From: Batillaria attramentaria
Lineage: Eukaryota > Mollusca > Gastropoda > Batillariidae
Direction: 5' to 3'
DNA length: 64,000 nucleotides
NCBI GenBank assembly: GCA_018292915.2
Contig: JACVVK020000167.1
Location: 1,104,001-1,168,000, forward strand
Shown: piece after piece, positions 1 to 10,829 of the stretch
Layout: each line of letters opens with the position of its first letter
Position numbering within the stretch: position 1 is the stretch's first letter
The notes under the pieces: model-generated
Told to the model about the DNA's origin: nothing
Database searches by the model: none
What the model saw: only the letters and a program-made list of their open reading frames with translations
Made by a program: the position numbers and the translations under genes

Positions 1-154
1 AGAACTACTCACAGGGGGCATCAATATAAAGCATGGCATTGCTCGATTACGTTTAGGTTCATCATTAACAGACCGTAAAAAAAAAAGACTTCCAACCAAG
101 GATGTCAGCGGTCCACAGGCGTCTTCAGTTTGTTTTCTAAACTCCGTTTGTGTT

Positions 155-160
<6 letters not shown>

Positions 161-247
<87 letters not shown>
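161..247. repeat. (CA)n microsatellite, two blocks
   Basis: Two (CA)n runs separated by a short GAGTCTCTCT interruption, lying about 160 bases upstream of the gene A start codon. The histidine/threonine ORF here is only the repeat read as codons. Confidence 0.95.
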
Positions 248-249
<2 letters not shown>

Positions 250-405
250 CGCCCGCGCAGACAGACATACGGACAGGCAGACGCACTGCAATAGCAATGG
301 TAACCTTAAATCACAGATTTCATTTCAGATTTCATCTATATATTATACATTGTTTTGGCAGCACGATTTGCAGTGTAGAGTGTCTGAGAAGACAACATTG
401 GGGAG

Positions 406-454
406 ATGTGGGTTAAAGTTCCTTTATCGTTCTTGCTGTTTCTTCAGGTTGCAG
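406..454 (+). CDS. Gene A exon 1, signal peptide
   Basis: 49-nt exon from ATG to a phase-1 donor (G|gttagt). It encodes Met-Trp-Val-Lys followed by a Leu/Phe-rich core. The exons at 15100-15148 and 42574-42622 have exactly the same length and phase, and the sequence just upstream of each ATG is related (TCTGAG...TGGG), which fixes the start. Confidence 0.8.
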
Positions 455-961
455 GTTAGTTACCCCGTACTATAAGAGCAGTTATGCTGAAAGTGATTGA
501 AAATGTCTGCTGTCAAATGAATTATGCGGATATTTAAATTAGCTGATGTGCCTGTCTGCTGCTGTTAGTTAACAGGTCACGAGTTAAGAAATGCTGGAGA
601 AATAAGTGAGAATTGCACGGAATGTCTGCTTTTCAGTATTGCAAGTTTCCAAAGCGTTGCTCATGCACGGCCAAGCACACGCGCGCGCGCGCGCGCGGAC
701 ACACACACACACACACACACTGAGGGTCAGGGATATAAACAGTTTACAGTGGATGTTTCTTTGGACGCTAATAGGCACAAGCTACCAATCGGTAAACGAC
801 GCACCCGCAGCCCATAAGACGTGCTATTATGTCGGGGACTGGGCGTGTCACGAAAATGAGGTGAGTGTTTTTAGAGTATTTTGCTGTGACTTATGCCGTG
901 TGTTCCTACAATGATGATTTTGATGTTGGCAGGCGCGCGTGGGTGCACACACACACACACA

Positions 962-1008
<47 letters not shown>

Positions 1009-1209
1009 CCAAAACAAACACGCACACACACACATGCACACACTGAATGCCACTTCTCCACTGAGAGCTCACAATCACCACTATTAGCTAATAGTGAAGC
1101 ACTTTAAGCTGTTGCCATACGCTGTGTTTCAGTTTTGTGCATTGACACTTGCGTATGATTCTGTGGCCATGGTATGCGAGGATCGTAACGCCCAAATGCA
1201 GGTAACAAC

Positions 1210-1259
<50 letters not shown>

Positions 1260-3104
1260 TCTTGAATTTTTTTTTTTCATCTTTGTATTTTGTGGAGAGA
1301 TTGAGAGGATGGTTGGACCAGGGGGGGGGGGGGGGGGGGACTTACAATTTTAAGTAGAAGATATTTTTGTTTCCAGAACTGTCTTTTCAATAAGCGAAAC
1401 AACAACCCAGACTGTGAAGCAAGACTTGCAGATCCATCACACTTTGTACCTGGTTTCTGCACGTACTGCTGTACTGACGACAAGTGTATTCAAGGTCTTT
1501 TTGCCAAGCCATCAACAACACCATCTACCACAACTACGCCATCGACCACAACCACACCATCGACCACAGCCACGCCATCGACCACAACCACGCCATCGAC
1601 CACAACCACGCCACCGACCACAACCACCTCAGCGACCACAACCACGCCATCGACCACACCGCAACATGGTCCAGGTTACCGTGGTCTTGTTTCTTGCGCA
1701 AAAGATTGTCTCCACTCAGTCAGTGGGGAGCTGGGGAACCCTACTTGGCAATCACGCATTCGTGTTTAGACGAAGCCAAGAGTATGCACGTGAATTCGGA
1801 CTTGATTTGAGGAGGGGAGACTCCTCAAACAAATCCCCGCCTACCAAGGGATAGGAACCTCGTTCCTATAATCAAAGTATCTGCAGGCACCTCCAAATCC
1901 TTGTTACACATCCATACGGTTGTTTGGTTCGTTATGCAAGGGTCAACGTTAACGTTTTTCACCACAAACGGGTGACATTAAAGACGGGGGCAAAAAAAAA
2001 AAAAAAGGTCAGGACAAATATTTGGCTCCCAGTCGGGATTCGAACTCGGGCCAAGAGCATTGGAATCCCAGCCTTCTACGATTTCGGCTAACAGGCTGCC
2101 CCCTCTATACATTACGGAAACAAGACGGCAAGAAAAACAACGCGTTAAGATAAAAGCCACGCCAAGGCGGTGGATAAACCCCCTGCCCAGACATTTCCAT
2201 TCCTAGCGGCTCTTCCACCCCTATTCGTTCTATGCTGTCTTAGCTACGGTAGGCCTAGGCTGGTTTTACGTCGAACTGCAACAAAGCCGTGTGACCTTCA
2301 CCCTGATCAATGTTAACTAAAACTAATAGGCGTCTTTGGATTCTGATTATGGACAAACACATCTGGGTGATCTGGATGACCAGCGTTTTCAACTGTGTTC
2401 AAATTACAGGCATTTGCGCCGTCTGTAGCGGTCTGGATTGCTTTATCATGGACCGGTCCGGCAAGCAGTGTCCACAAACCCAACCCTACTGTATGACCTC
2501 GGTTACCGATACTCAACACGGGCGAGATGACATCAACAGAAGGTAAAATGCTGAACACAATTATGCTGTTATTCTTTCATACTATTTGTTTGCACTATGT
2601 CGTAAGTCAGAAATAGAGAATCAAGGTAGACGGATTCAGGTTTTTGTTATTGCTGTTGTTTGATTGGTCGACATTTTTTAAAGTTCACGTTTGCATTTCG
2701 GGATAACCTAACCAGGCCCAGTTTCCAGTTAGTATTTGTTAAGAACTCTCATCTATGTGACCACGCGATTAACAGCCACCCCACTCTGTGACCACTGGAG
2801 ACGAAATGAGCAGAAAGCACAACCTCTAATTCAGGCTACATTTTGTGCAGAATCTGTGTGAATTCTCGCCGTTTTGGACATATTCACAATCACCACTGCA
2901 TTCACTATGGAAGATACTAAAAATGAAGTGTGTTACAGGTGCGCCAGTATAGCTGACTTTGACGCCATTCCTCTACAAGAGACGTGTCGTCACGCTGAGA
3001 GCATTCTACACATGGACATCATTTGCAAGTTCTGTTGTAACCAAGTAAATTGTAACGCACCGCCATCAGTCATCCCACAGACGGGACTCATGACTAACCA
3101 CTAG
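406..3104 (+). CDS. Gene A: short secreted cysteine-rich modular protein (spliced)
   Basis: Six exons fit in one frame: 406-454, 775-860, 1133-1201, 1377-1674, 2410-2542, 2939-3104, giving about 266 aa and a TAG stop. Order: hydrophobic signal peptide (MWVKVPLSFLLFLQVAG), one ten-cysteine module (C-x7-C ending WAC, then FC, NC and C-x2-CC-x4-C), a Thr/Pro-rich linker of repeated PSTTTT units, and a C-terminal domain ending FCCNQ..CN. All donors are GT and acceptors AG, and phases match (1,0,0,1,2). It is the minimal paralogue of gene B: its exons 3 and 4 most resemble gene B exons 13 and 14, and its last two exons match gene B exons 21 and 22. Odd points: one C-terminal cysteine is replaced by Phe (TGT to TTT at about 2958), and the exon 4 donor at 1675 is weak, because readthrough stays open to a stop near 1770. 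Function unknown; extracellular by inference. Confidence 0.72.
676..720. repeat. (CG)n/(CA)n alternating purine-pyrimidine tract
   Basis: A GC-alternating run followed by a CA run in intron 1 of gene A. Alternating CG/CA is classic Z-DNA-forming sequence. Confidence 0.85.
775..1201 (+). CDS. Gene A exons 2-3, first part of the cysteine module
   Basis: Exon 2 (775-860) carries the C-x7-C unit ending DWACHENE; exon 3 (1133-1201, exactly 23 codons) starts FCALT and contains VCED. Exon 3 equals in length gene B exons 5 and 9. The phase-0 intron between them holds a long (CA)n tract. Confidence 0.75.
944..1008. repeat. (CA)n microsatellite in gene A intron 2
   Basis: A nearly pure CA run starting about 83 bases after the exon 2 donor. 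Confidence 0.95.
1208..1258. repeat. (GT)n(GA)n microsatellite at a donor site
   Basis: The GT run starts 7-10 bases after the exon 3 donor of gene A and passes into a GA run. Confidence 0.95.
1377..1674 (+). CDS. Gene A exon 4, module end plus mucin-like linker
   Basis: Begins NCLFNK and includes the CTYCCTDDKC signature (C-x2-CC-x4-C). It then runs into about 45 residues of Thr/Pro/Ser made of near-identical 15-base units (PSTTT type), expected to be densely O-glycosylated. The donor is taken at CCAG|GTTACC because its phase 1 matches the next exon. Readthrough would add about 30 residues, including a degenerate cysteine stretch, and then stop near 1770. Confidence 0.65.
1941..2106 (-). 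mobile_element. tRNA-derived SINE, degraded copy
   Basis: Minus-strand copy of the SINE repeated across the window: a B-box-like GATTCGAACTC (read on +), a middle GTGACATTAAAGACG and an internal poly-A. It lies in intron 4 of gene A and is more diverged than the copies at 22501 or 36146. Confidence 0.7.
2410..3104 (+). CDS. Gene A exons 5-6, C-terminal Ly6-like cysteine domain
   Basis: Exon 5 (2410-2542) encodes ICAVCSGLDCF...CMTSVTDT; exon 6 (2939-3104) encodes RCAS...ICKFCCNQVNCN and the stop. Spacing is C-x2-C-x4-C ... C-x2-CC-x4-CN. The closing CC-x4-CN is the hallmark of Ly6/uPAR three-finger domains; assignment to that fold is inference. No hydrophobic tail follows, so secretion rather than a GPI anchor is expected. 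A Cys present in genes B and C is Phe here. Confidence 0.72.
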
Positions 3105-3158
3105 TCAGTGAGGTAGCAAGAATCATTAGCTGCAATGTTTATTGAAACTCTGATGAAA

Positions 3159-3164
3159 AATAAA
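3159..3164 (+). terminator. Polyadenylation signal AATAAA of gene A
   Basis: AATAAA 55 bases after the gene A stop codon, the first such hexamer downstream. Confidence 0.6.
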
Positions 3165-3172
3165 CAGCGTCA

Positions 3173-3845
3173 AGCCTGAAAGTGTTCATAAAATTTGTGT
3201 GCAGTCTGGTGTTATCGTCGTTGTTCATTTTAGATTCAGGCGAATGAATACTGACTTAACTATCGCTAAAGATTATTATTCTGTCATTAAAACGTTTTTG
3301 TTCTTCTTAATTTAACGGGAAATGGTTTTGCTCTTGCTGAAAAAAAAGGGTCTTATCTTTGAACTTCTGTAGGCGGCGTGCCCGTTGCTTAAATCCTAGC
3401 TATGGTATCGCTTATCAGACTGTGCCAAGAGTCTCACCGCGGACACTAAACGTTATTTTAGTACAACAGATCTTTCAGTCCTCTAGAGTAATTTTCACAT
3501 AGCAGGAACTCATGCACTTACTGCATCGCATCTCAACGGAACGTACGCACATGTGTCTGTAAAACAAACCAAATTACACAAGCAGCAGATACCCCTAGAT
3601 ACCGTTTTCGTGGAGGGATTAAGATGTCAGAAATCGCAGTTGTGTTGGCGACTACTATTTCAGTCGTGCTGTTTCAGAAAGTGATGGGACATACCACATT
3701 ATGTGGCACGGTCTCCATAGTGTCTCATGTGTCGGGCCGGAAAGTGATTGTTATTTCTGATCGGTTTTAATCCAAATTTCACGACTGCAATCGAAAGAGG
3801 CGTGTGTGTGTGTGTGGGGGGGGGGGGGGGGAAACTCTCAGCTCA
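3173..3845. other. Intergenic, no feature recognised
   Basis: No open exon with plausible splice sites and no recognised repeat was seen apart from a short poly-G at the right edge. Confidence 0.5.
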
Positions 3846-4165
3846 GGGGGGATCGGTGGCTCAACAGTTCGAGCGTTGGGCTTGAGATCGAAAGGTCCCG
3901 GGTTCAAATCCCGACAGGTCCAAAATTTGTACAGGCCTTTTTCACGTTGCCCCACTTCCACTGACTGAACTGTTTGTGTAGCTTGTCCATGACAGTCAAG
4001 GATACATAAAATGTGGCCGACCTGGAAGTCTGATTGGATTGAATAAGTGTTCAGCTGGATTGTTCGGTTAGGGTATCCCATCCCCCCATAAACTGCCCCT
4101 TAGGGTCGCCTCCACTCACCTCGTGGTGGCGGGGACGATAAACACCAGGTAACCAACCAACATCA
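3846..4165 (+). mobile_element. tRNA-derived SINE, second family, about 320 bp
   Basis: Starts with a tRNA-like head: an A-box-like GATCGGTGGCTCAACAG and a B-box GGTTCAAATCC about 45 bases later. A unique body follows, then a tail of ACCA-type repeats (ACCAGGTAACCAACCAAC). It differs in body and length from the shorter SINE elsewhere in the window. It is not a functional tRNA gene, because the 3' half does not fold into an acceptor stem with the head. Confidence 0.7.
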
Positions 4166-4734
4166 CTGCTCACATACGAACACGTGTTATCAGGCAATGC
4201 CCGATCAGCTCAAAGTCAGACTTTACTGTTGTTAGGTCGCGTTCGTGCATTTTCCGTTAACTGCTTTTAGCAGAATTATGCACACCGTGACAGTCATGCG
4301 CAGTTGCTGGCACCCGAAAAATACCTTGGTAAAGGGGTGTCCGGGTCCAGAGGGGAGAATCCACTGAGCTATCGGGGCTAGCAGCGCGTTCAGTGCCACT
4401 GTAGCCGAACAGTAATGCGTGACGGAAAGCAGCGATGCTCAACGAAATAGAACTGTGCGAAAATTAATTATGTCGTACTGTCCTGTCGGTAGCTCTTGTC
4501 AGTCAGTGATTTATATATATTCATTGTAATCAAGGGTTCATAAAATTATAAATTGGTCAAATGCACAAAGCAATATATGTCATTTGGGTTTTTCATTTTG
4601 GTAAGTGTCTGAAAACAGACTAGTAGCGCGTTGTAACAGCAGAGTTTTGTTCTACATGACATAGGCATGACGACAGTATGGAAAATATAATGATAGAATA
4701 ATGCCCGTGTATTGTCGAAATAACCCTTCAAGGA

Positions 4735-4785
<51 letters not shown>

Positions 4786-5390
4786 ACGCACGCACGCACG
4801 CACACGACACTGTGTGGACTGAAAGAACACTTATTTCCCTCTAAATACATCTATTAGGAGAGGTCAAAAGGCTGTTATGCCTGTTTGCTCCAAAGTTCTG
4901 TTTCTTCACCATCAGGTTTGTACTCGTCACTTGCAATGCTCAGTCACGGCACTGAACAAAAAACCAAAAAGTCATCAAATGAAGCCTTGTTGTTAACTGT
5001 TCTTTTTTGATACCAGTGTCTCTTGCATGAAGTGTCTGACTGGTGCATCCAATATGTCACCAGCTGTGGCCACTGGTGCCCCCACAAATGAATAAAGAAA
5101 TGCTTTTTTTTTTAATACAATACAAAATTAATAAAAAGATGAACAAATCACATGCATGCAACAATAAAATAATAATATAAAAAAATTGAAATTAACAAAC
5201 ATGTGTCCCCAATGTGTCACTGGCGTTTCAGCAGCCTGCACGCTACAGTCTGCGTTCACTGCGGTGTGCACGATAGAACCAATCAGAAGTTTACTTTTCT
5301 GATCGGCAGTCTACGCCCAACCCCATCCCCACAATCACAAATGTCGTTTCTTAACCCTTTTTTTTTTTTTTTTTTTTTTTTTGAACACAC
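4166..5390. other. Intergenic region between gene A and FPGS
   Basis: AT-rich sequence with a (CA)n/(GCAC)n tract at 4739-4806 and a poly-T at about 5359-5382. No coding exon was supported. Confidence 0.5.
4739..4806. repeat. (CA)n then (CGCA)n microsatellite
   Basis: A CA run passing into tetranucleotide GCAC repeats. Confidence 0.95.
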
Positions 5391-5395
5391 CTGCC

Positions 5396-5403
5396 TATAA
5401 AAG
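5396..5403 (+). promoter_or_regulatory. Candidate TATA box of the FPGS-like gene
   Basis: TATAAAAG, 88 bases before the chosen ATG at 5491, which leaves room for a transcription start near 5425-5430 and a short 5' UTR. It is a consensus match only. Confidence 0.45.
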
Positions 5404-6163
5404 ACCCACAATCACAGTGAAAGATTTTGCTGGATGCAGCACTGAAGGTGAAAAGTGCAGCTGGACAGAATTGCGAAAGTCGCTAAAACCATGAGACCCA
5501 AGACGGAATATGAGGTCAGTTAAGACGTTTTATCTTTATTTTTAATGATCATCCTTCTTAGCAGCTAGTGGCTTGCAACGGCTGAGTAGAAGCGTTTGAA
5601 TTTTCGCCGGCTCGCACAGCCCGTAAACGTCAGTACATTTTGTTGTACATTAAAAGAGACATCCTGCAGTCTTTTAAGCTCACAGACCGACCTAGGCATA
5701 TAACGGTGACAAGAAACCTGATTCCATTTAGATCTGTGCAAAATATGAAGCACTTTGGGGCTGTCGTTGCCAAGACATGCGCCTGCTGCCCACTTCACTT
5801 GCAAGTGAAGTGACGCGTTTGTACGATACAGACTATAGCAACGGCCAAGTGGCTGCCTCGGTGCAACTCGCACGTGGTCGCTGGCAACATTACAAGTTTA
5901 CAAAGCTCTAAAATAGACTTCGGGAGGATCACTAACTCAGTGGTGGCAGCATCTGTACAAAATACGTTTTTGACAGGAGGGAGAAGCTCATCCGGCCAGG
6001 TGCCGCTTTAAAGACCTTTTCGAGCGTCAAAGGGCACTTACAAGCACAACTGTTCCCAAACATAAACTGGCTTCTGTCAAGCCTGGTGTTCATGGACTAT
6101 GAGCCTATAAAACATTCTGTTGACTAGTTCTTGCTGTGACTGGCCGCCATGTTTGTCCTTCAG

Positions 6164-6289
6164 AGGGCGCTGCTGATGATACAAGAGCGAGGGATGCAAG
6201 ACGCTGCCTTGAAACGGTACACGCCGGGGCCTCCAAGAGATGCGGTGTTGGACGACATGAAGAACTGTCTGAAATGGATTGATATCACG
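6164..6289 (+). CDS. FPGS: FPGS exon 2, N-terminal helical region
   Basis: 42 codons in phase 0, joining exon 1 (MRPKTEYE) to the nucleotide-binding exon. This part is poorly conserved in the family, so the call rests on position, phase and splice sites. Confidence 0.6.
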
Positions 6290-6645
6290 GTACATTGTAT
6301 CTACAGCGGTTGCATTAAGCTGCTATAATTACCAAACTGTCCGGTTATGTTTGACAAGGAGTAAAATCATGTCAGCTACAGGAAAGAAGTTGATAAATGT
6401 ACGATCGGATGTAAGCACATTGTCACGGTAATCAGGGTAATGTAAGTATTACTTAACTGTAATCAGGGTAATGTAAGTACTATGCCACGGTATATGCTTT
6501 CTAATCGTAAATCGCTGTCCAATCGGACACGTTCCATACACCACGGTACACACCGTGCTACAGTGGCAACTTGCTTGTAGTCCCTTGAGTGTATTTTGAA
6601 CTCTTTTTTTTCCCTCATGATGAACACGTCTTTCAATACCTCCAG

Positions 6646-6764
6646 CTGGACGAAATTGACAATCTGCCAGTCATCCACGTGGCAGGTACCAAAGGCAAGG
6701 GATCCACATGTTCCTACGTCGAGAGCATATTGCGTCACCATGGCTACAGGACTGGATTTTTCAG
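6646..6764 (+). CDS. FPGS: FPGS exon 3, P-loop exon
   Basis: Encodes [20 protein letters not shown] followed by an RTGFF end. GTKGKGST is the ATP-binding P-loop shared by FPGS/folC enzymes. The donor leaves two bases (AG), completed by C from exon 4 to give the conserved FSSPHL. Confidence 0.88.
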
Positions 6765-6809
6765 GTTTTCCGATTTTATAACCCCCCCCCCCCCCCCAAA
6801 AAAAAAGTG

Positions 6810-7205
6810 TTTGTGTCCAAGAGAGCAAACGATAACTGTTCTGTCCAAGACAGTAAACCGTGACTTATCTGTCCCAGACCTCTGTCCAAGACAGTAAACC
6901 ATTCGGTTTCAGAGACTGAACCATTGGGTCCCAGAGCGTAAACCATTACAGTAACTGTTCTGTCTCAGAGAGTAAACCATTACTGTTCTGTCCCCGAAAC
7001 CATTACTGTTCTCTCCCAAAGAGTAACCACTGCCGTTCTCTCCCAAGAGTAAACCATTACTGTTCTGTTCCGGAGAGTAATCTGGTACTGCAGCTGTCCC
7101 CGAGAGTAAACCATTACTTGTTTTGTCCCAGAGAGCTAACCGTTACTGTTCTGTCCTAAAGGTGAAACCATTATTGTTTTGTCCAGAGAGCAAACGATTA
7201 CTGTG
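6810..7205. repeat. Minisatellite, degenerate unit of about 28 bp, about 14 copies
   Basis: Imperfect tandem copies of a unit like GTCCCAGAGAGTAAACCATT plus ACTGTTCT, filling intron 3 of the FPGS gene up to the exon 4 acceptor. Copies differ by substitutions and small deletions, so it looks old. Confidence 0.85.
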
Positions 7206-7226
7206 TTCTGCCCCACATTTCACAAG

Positions 7227-7339
7227 CTCGCCCCATCTGGTGGACTACAGGGAGAGAATCTGCATCAACGGCCGATGATCAGCAAAGAAGTGTTCACTGC
7301 GGCTTTCTGGCACGTGTATGAGCACTCCTCGTGTCTAAG
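7227..7339 (+). pseudogene. FPGS: FPGS exon 4 with 1-nt loss
   Basis: The entry frame reads SSPHLVDYRERICINGR and then a stop. The continuation ISKEVFTAAFWHVYEH is in another frame. The family sequence (RINGxPIS) shows that one base is missing near 7277. Splice sites are intact. Confidence 0.75.
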
Positions 7340-7784
7340 GTACGACAGTTCGCAAAACTCACTTTTTCACTCACCTCACCGGACAAATTGTAGCTTAATT
7401 AAATAGCATAAGTCGTGCTCAGCGTTCATCGATAGTCCTTTTCCTCTAGAATACAGGCACGCGAAAAGACTGTAGGTGCATCCTGTGTGTGGGGAAGGTG
7501 TTCTCCCTTGTTAAACGACGTATACATGTATCACTTTCAAAACGATAGAATTGAGAAATGCACGTAAGCTGTGCGATATATGAAGTAATTCTGGAATATA
7601 CACGTTGAACAACCCCCGCCCCCCCCCCCCCCCCCCCCCCTTTAACCCACCTATGTTTTGCTTGCTACTTCTTCCTCACAACTCAGCGTCTAAATCGAAG
7701 TCGAGAAATGCAGCTTGATTAATGAATCCACAACAAGTCCGATATATCAAGTTCAAGAAGATTCAGCTTTCAAGTGTGGCTTGA

Positions 7785-7882
7785 TGGGTTTAAGAGTTTA
7801 ACGCCCTCTTTCCATCACCATATGGTGAAATTAAAGACGGAGCAGCGAGAAAAAAAGGCCGGCACAGATATTTGACGCCATC
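7785..7882 (-). mobile_element. SINE fragment
   Basis: The 3' body of the common SINE (GTTTAACGCCC...GGTGAAATTAAAGACGG...ATATTTG) in the FPGS intron before exon 5, cut before the tRNA-like part. Confidence 0.7.
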
Positions 7883-7898
7883 AGCCTTCAAGAAAGTT

Positions 7899-7900
<2 letters not shown>

Positions 7901-7959
<59 letters not shown>

Positions 7960-7967
7960 TGTGTGTG
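7901..7967. repeat. (GT)n microsatellite abutting an acceptor
   Basis: A GT run ending 7 bases before the FPGS exon 5 acceptor, where it takes the place of a pyrimidine tract. Confidence 0.95.
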
Positions 7968-7974
7968 ATTTTAG

Positions 7975-8218
7975 GGGCCAAACGACCGAATGCCCTCTAT
8001 GTTTGGCCTGGTTTTCCTCGTGGCGGTCTACATCTTCGTGCGCGTGGAGAAGGTGGACGTGGCCGTTATTGAGGTTGGCTTGGGAGGACAATTTGACCCA
8101 AACCAACATCATACAGCGGCCAGTGGTATGCGGGATTACCGCCCTTCATCTGGATCACCAAGACGTACTGGGGAACACACTGGGCGAGATCGCCTGGCAC
8201 AAAGCGGGAATATTCAAA
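7975..8218 (+). pseudogene. FPGS: FPGS exon 5 with 1-nt gain
   Basis: The first half reads VEKVDVAVIEVGLGGQFD in one frame. After an extra A near 8098 the match continues in the next frame as NIIQRPVVCGITALHLDHQD and IAWHKAGIFK. Its opening frame also does not fit the phase left by exon 4. Confidence 0.78.
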
Positions 8219-8830
8219 GTAACTCTAAAAATTAACGATAATGATAATAATAGTAATACATGCAGTAACAGTAAGAATAACAACAATAGCAATAATACCA
8301 GCAATAATGATAAAATCAGTAATAATGATAAGGTACAAGAGTTACTTCCCTTCGATCAAACTGAATGCAGGCTTATGCATGTTAAACTTCTATTCTGTCA
8401 TTACTGAGCGCTTTTGATTTCTGAAGCAGCTGATATCGTTTCCGCTGTCCGCGTTTTTCCGCACAAAGGAAAGGGTAAACCAGTACTGTTCTAAAACTAT
8501 GTACGAGCAGCCTTTGCGAACCAACTCTTTTTTCCACAGTGCCTGTTTATCCAATATCACACAAATACAAACAATTACAACATATTCAAAGGTTTCATTA
8601 AAAGCGTATTTTCTTTAAGGAAAGATGTGCCGAAAGATGTATACGCGTAACTTCTGTCAACTAAATTATCCACAGTATCTCTTCATCCAATCTCACGGTC
8701 GTACAAGTAATCACAACACAACTGTTTCATTGCATTTGCTTTCAAAGAAGGTATCTATGAATCCGAAGACTAAATCCTCTTTCCTTCGAAGAAGTCATTG
8801 AAATGTGTTCGTGCGGTTGGTGTTTTCCAG

Positions 8831-9443
8831 AAAGGAGTGCCCGCGGTGACGACGCCTCAGTCATCCCAGTGCGCCATGGAGGTTCTCCTGAACAGGGCAA
8901 ACGAAAGAGAGGTAAGGAGATTCATACACGGTAACACCGTACTGTATACTATACCACGCCTCACTAAATCGAGTTAAACTGATCCACACGCAGACTCGTT
9001 TCCGGTGCCTGTCTCGCCTTCCTATACACATACGCACTCACACAGTATGTCAATCGTGTACGTTATAAATTTTATTCCATTCTGGAATGCCGCGAAATCA
9101 CATACATTGCATGCTGAAAAATCCCAAACACCCAAACCGCATGCTGAAAAATAGAGAAAACAAATATGGGCGGAGCTGGACTACATGCTATCATGTGATA
9201 TCATTATCTGCTCCTGGGTGTAGCAATCCAAGTTTCCCTTACCACGGAGATGGGACTTAGACTAAAAAAAAAAAAAAAAAAAGTAATTATTATTTTATAC
9301 GACGTTTTGACAGTGCCCGTTGTTCGTGGCCCCTCCTCTGAACGAGTCTCAGCTAGGAGAGGGGCTCTGTCTGGGGATCGCTGGGGAAAAACAACTCTAC
9401 AACGCCGCCTTGGCCGTTCAGCTCGTTCGCATCTGGCTGCAAG
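8831..9443 (+). CDS. FPGS: FPGS exons 6-7
   Basis: Exon 6 (8831-8911) encodes KGVPAVTTPQS, the family's (K/Q)GVPA turn. Exon 7 (9314-9443) encodes LGIAGEKQLYNAALAVQL, equivalent to the GEHQxxNAALA stretch of animal FPGS. Both are open and joined in phase 0. Confidence 0.82.
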
Positions 9444-10185
9444 GTAAGGGGAGAACATATAGTTTTTTATATTGTCTGGCTGCAGGGTGGTTTCCCGTGC
9501 CGATCTGTATACTGTGTTTATAAATAGGAACGTGAACTATGCATACAATTACAGCAGGAGAACTGGCCTTTATTTGACACAAATCCGTTAGTTCAAGGAT
9601 AGAGAATCAGGCGAGCTGTTGGTAAGGGGAGAGAACTGCATCGAGGTGCACGTTTTCACGTCCCATAAGCAGACGAAATATTTCAGGAAATGTCAATCCA
9701 CGTTTCCCGGAGGAGGGAGAAAAAAGGTGCCCAGAAATAAATGGAAACAACACTATTCAACTTTTGTATAGAGCTGAAGACTTCAACGGGCCAATCAGCC
9801 TAATGCTACCACTTTCATGTTCACAGATCGTTCTGAGCTGTTATCTATCACCACACCACTTAGACACCTGGACAGTGAGCGTCTGTACTGTTGGCACTGA
9901 ACCAACAGAAGCGTACTCGATGATGCGGCGACGACACTGAACGCTTTAGTAGTGTAACAACAGTCGTTGAATTGGAATGTTCGACCGCTCGCGCAAAGAT
10001 AAACAACATTGTATCGCATTAAGAGCTGTACTAACCATCAAGATACAGTATTTCGAGCACCCCCGAGTAAAACGTATGTTGGCTCTGCAAAGATGGAATT
10101 AGATACAATCTTATTCCTATGCATTATAGATCGAATTATATCAACGAATCAGTTTCTGTAATCTCGCCTGGCGATGTGTTTGCAG

Positions 10186-10302
10186 ACAAAAATGGACTAG
10201 GGCATTCTGAGAAGGTAGGAAAAGTTTACCATGGCCGTGTAGCAGACGTGGCGGAGATTCCAGAATTGTCGACCTCCAAACTGTCTGCTGAGATGATAGC
10301 TG
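10186..10302 (+). CDS. FPGS: FPGS exon 8
   Basis: 39 residues joined through phase-1 boundaries, ending LSAEMIAG, which leads into the GL..T.WPGR-type segment of exon 9. Identified mainly by position and phase. Confidence 0.6.
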
Positions 10303-10516
10303 GTATCGTCCCGCATTTCTTAATGTCTGTCTCTGTCTCTCTACACCGGCCTTACTGTCTGGCTAAGGGATACGGAAACTGGTTCCTCTCTTTCTCTCTC
10401 TCTACTTGAACAACTATTTTAAAACCTAAAATCACCCACCCCCTCTCCCGTTCTTCTTCCGTTGTGCCAAAAGGTCCGCTCCCTGTATAGGCATAGAACA
10501 TTACGTTTGTCTCCAG

Positions 10517-10614
10517 GGACTGATAAGACCCGTTTGCCGGGCCGGGCACAGATCATGAAGAAAGGAAACGTTACGTATACTTGGACGGTTGCTCATACTA
10601 CTGACAGCATGGAG
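10517..10614 (+). pseudogene. FPGS: FPGS exon 9, catalytic-domain motif scrambled
   Basis: Opens with TRLPGRAQIM, matching the family's WPGRTQ. The expected Y-L-D-G-A-H-T is read as TWTVAHT, because one base is missing before TACTTGGACGG and one T is extra after it. The two shifts cancel, so the exon stays open but loses the conserved D-G. Confidence 0.72.
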
Positions 10615-10619
10615 GTATA

Positions 10620-10620
10620 C

Positions 10621-10690
<70 letters not shown>

Positions 10691-10725
10691 CACACACACA
10701 CGCACGCACGCACACACACACACAG
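10620..10725. repeat. (CA)n microsatellite next to a donor
   Basis: Long CA tract with GCAC interruptions starting 6 bases after the FPGS exon 9 donor. Confidence 0.95.
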
Positions 10726-10829
10726 AGTAATATACGGCATAGGCTCGTCTGCTCGTTTGTTAGTCTGCTAAAATTTGTCTGAAAAAAAGTCAAGACAAAA
10801 TAGATGATGTTGTGTTTCTTTCTGTACAG

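Noticed and set aside
1675..1770. Extension of gene A exon 4 to the stop near 1770 as its true C-terminus
   Set aside because: Possible, but the phase-1 donor at 1675 joins perfectly to the conserved C-terminal exons, whose retention suggests use. It is kept as an alternative.
3846..3925. Functional tRNA gene
   Set aside because: A and B boxes are present, but the acceptor stem does not close and the segment continues into a SINE body and tail. The same holds for the other tRNA-like heads at 39494 and 55935 and on the minus strand at 36146-36318.
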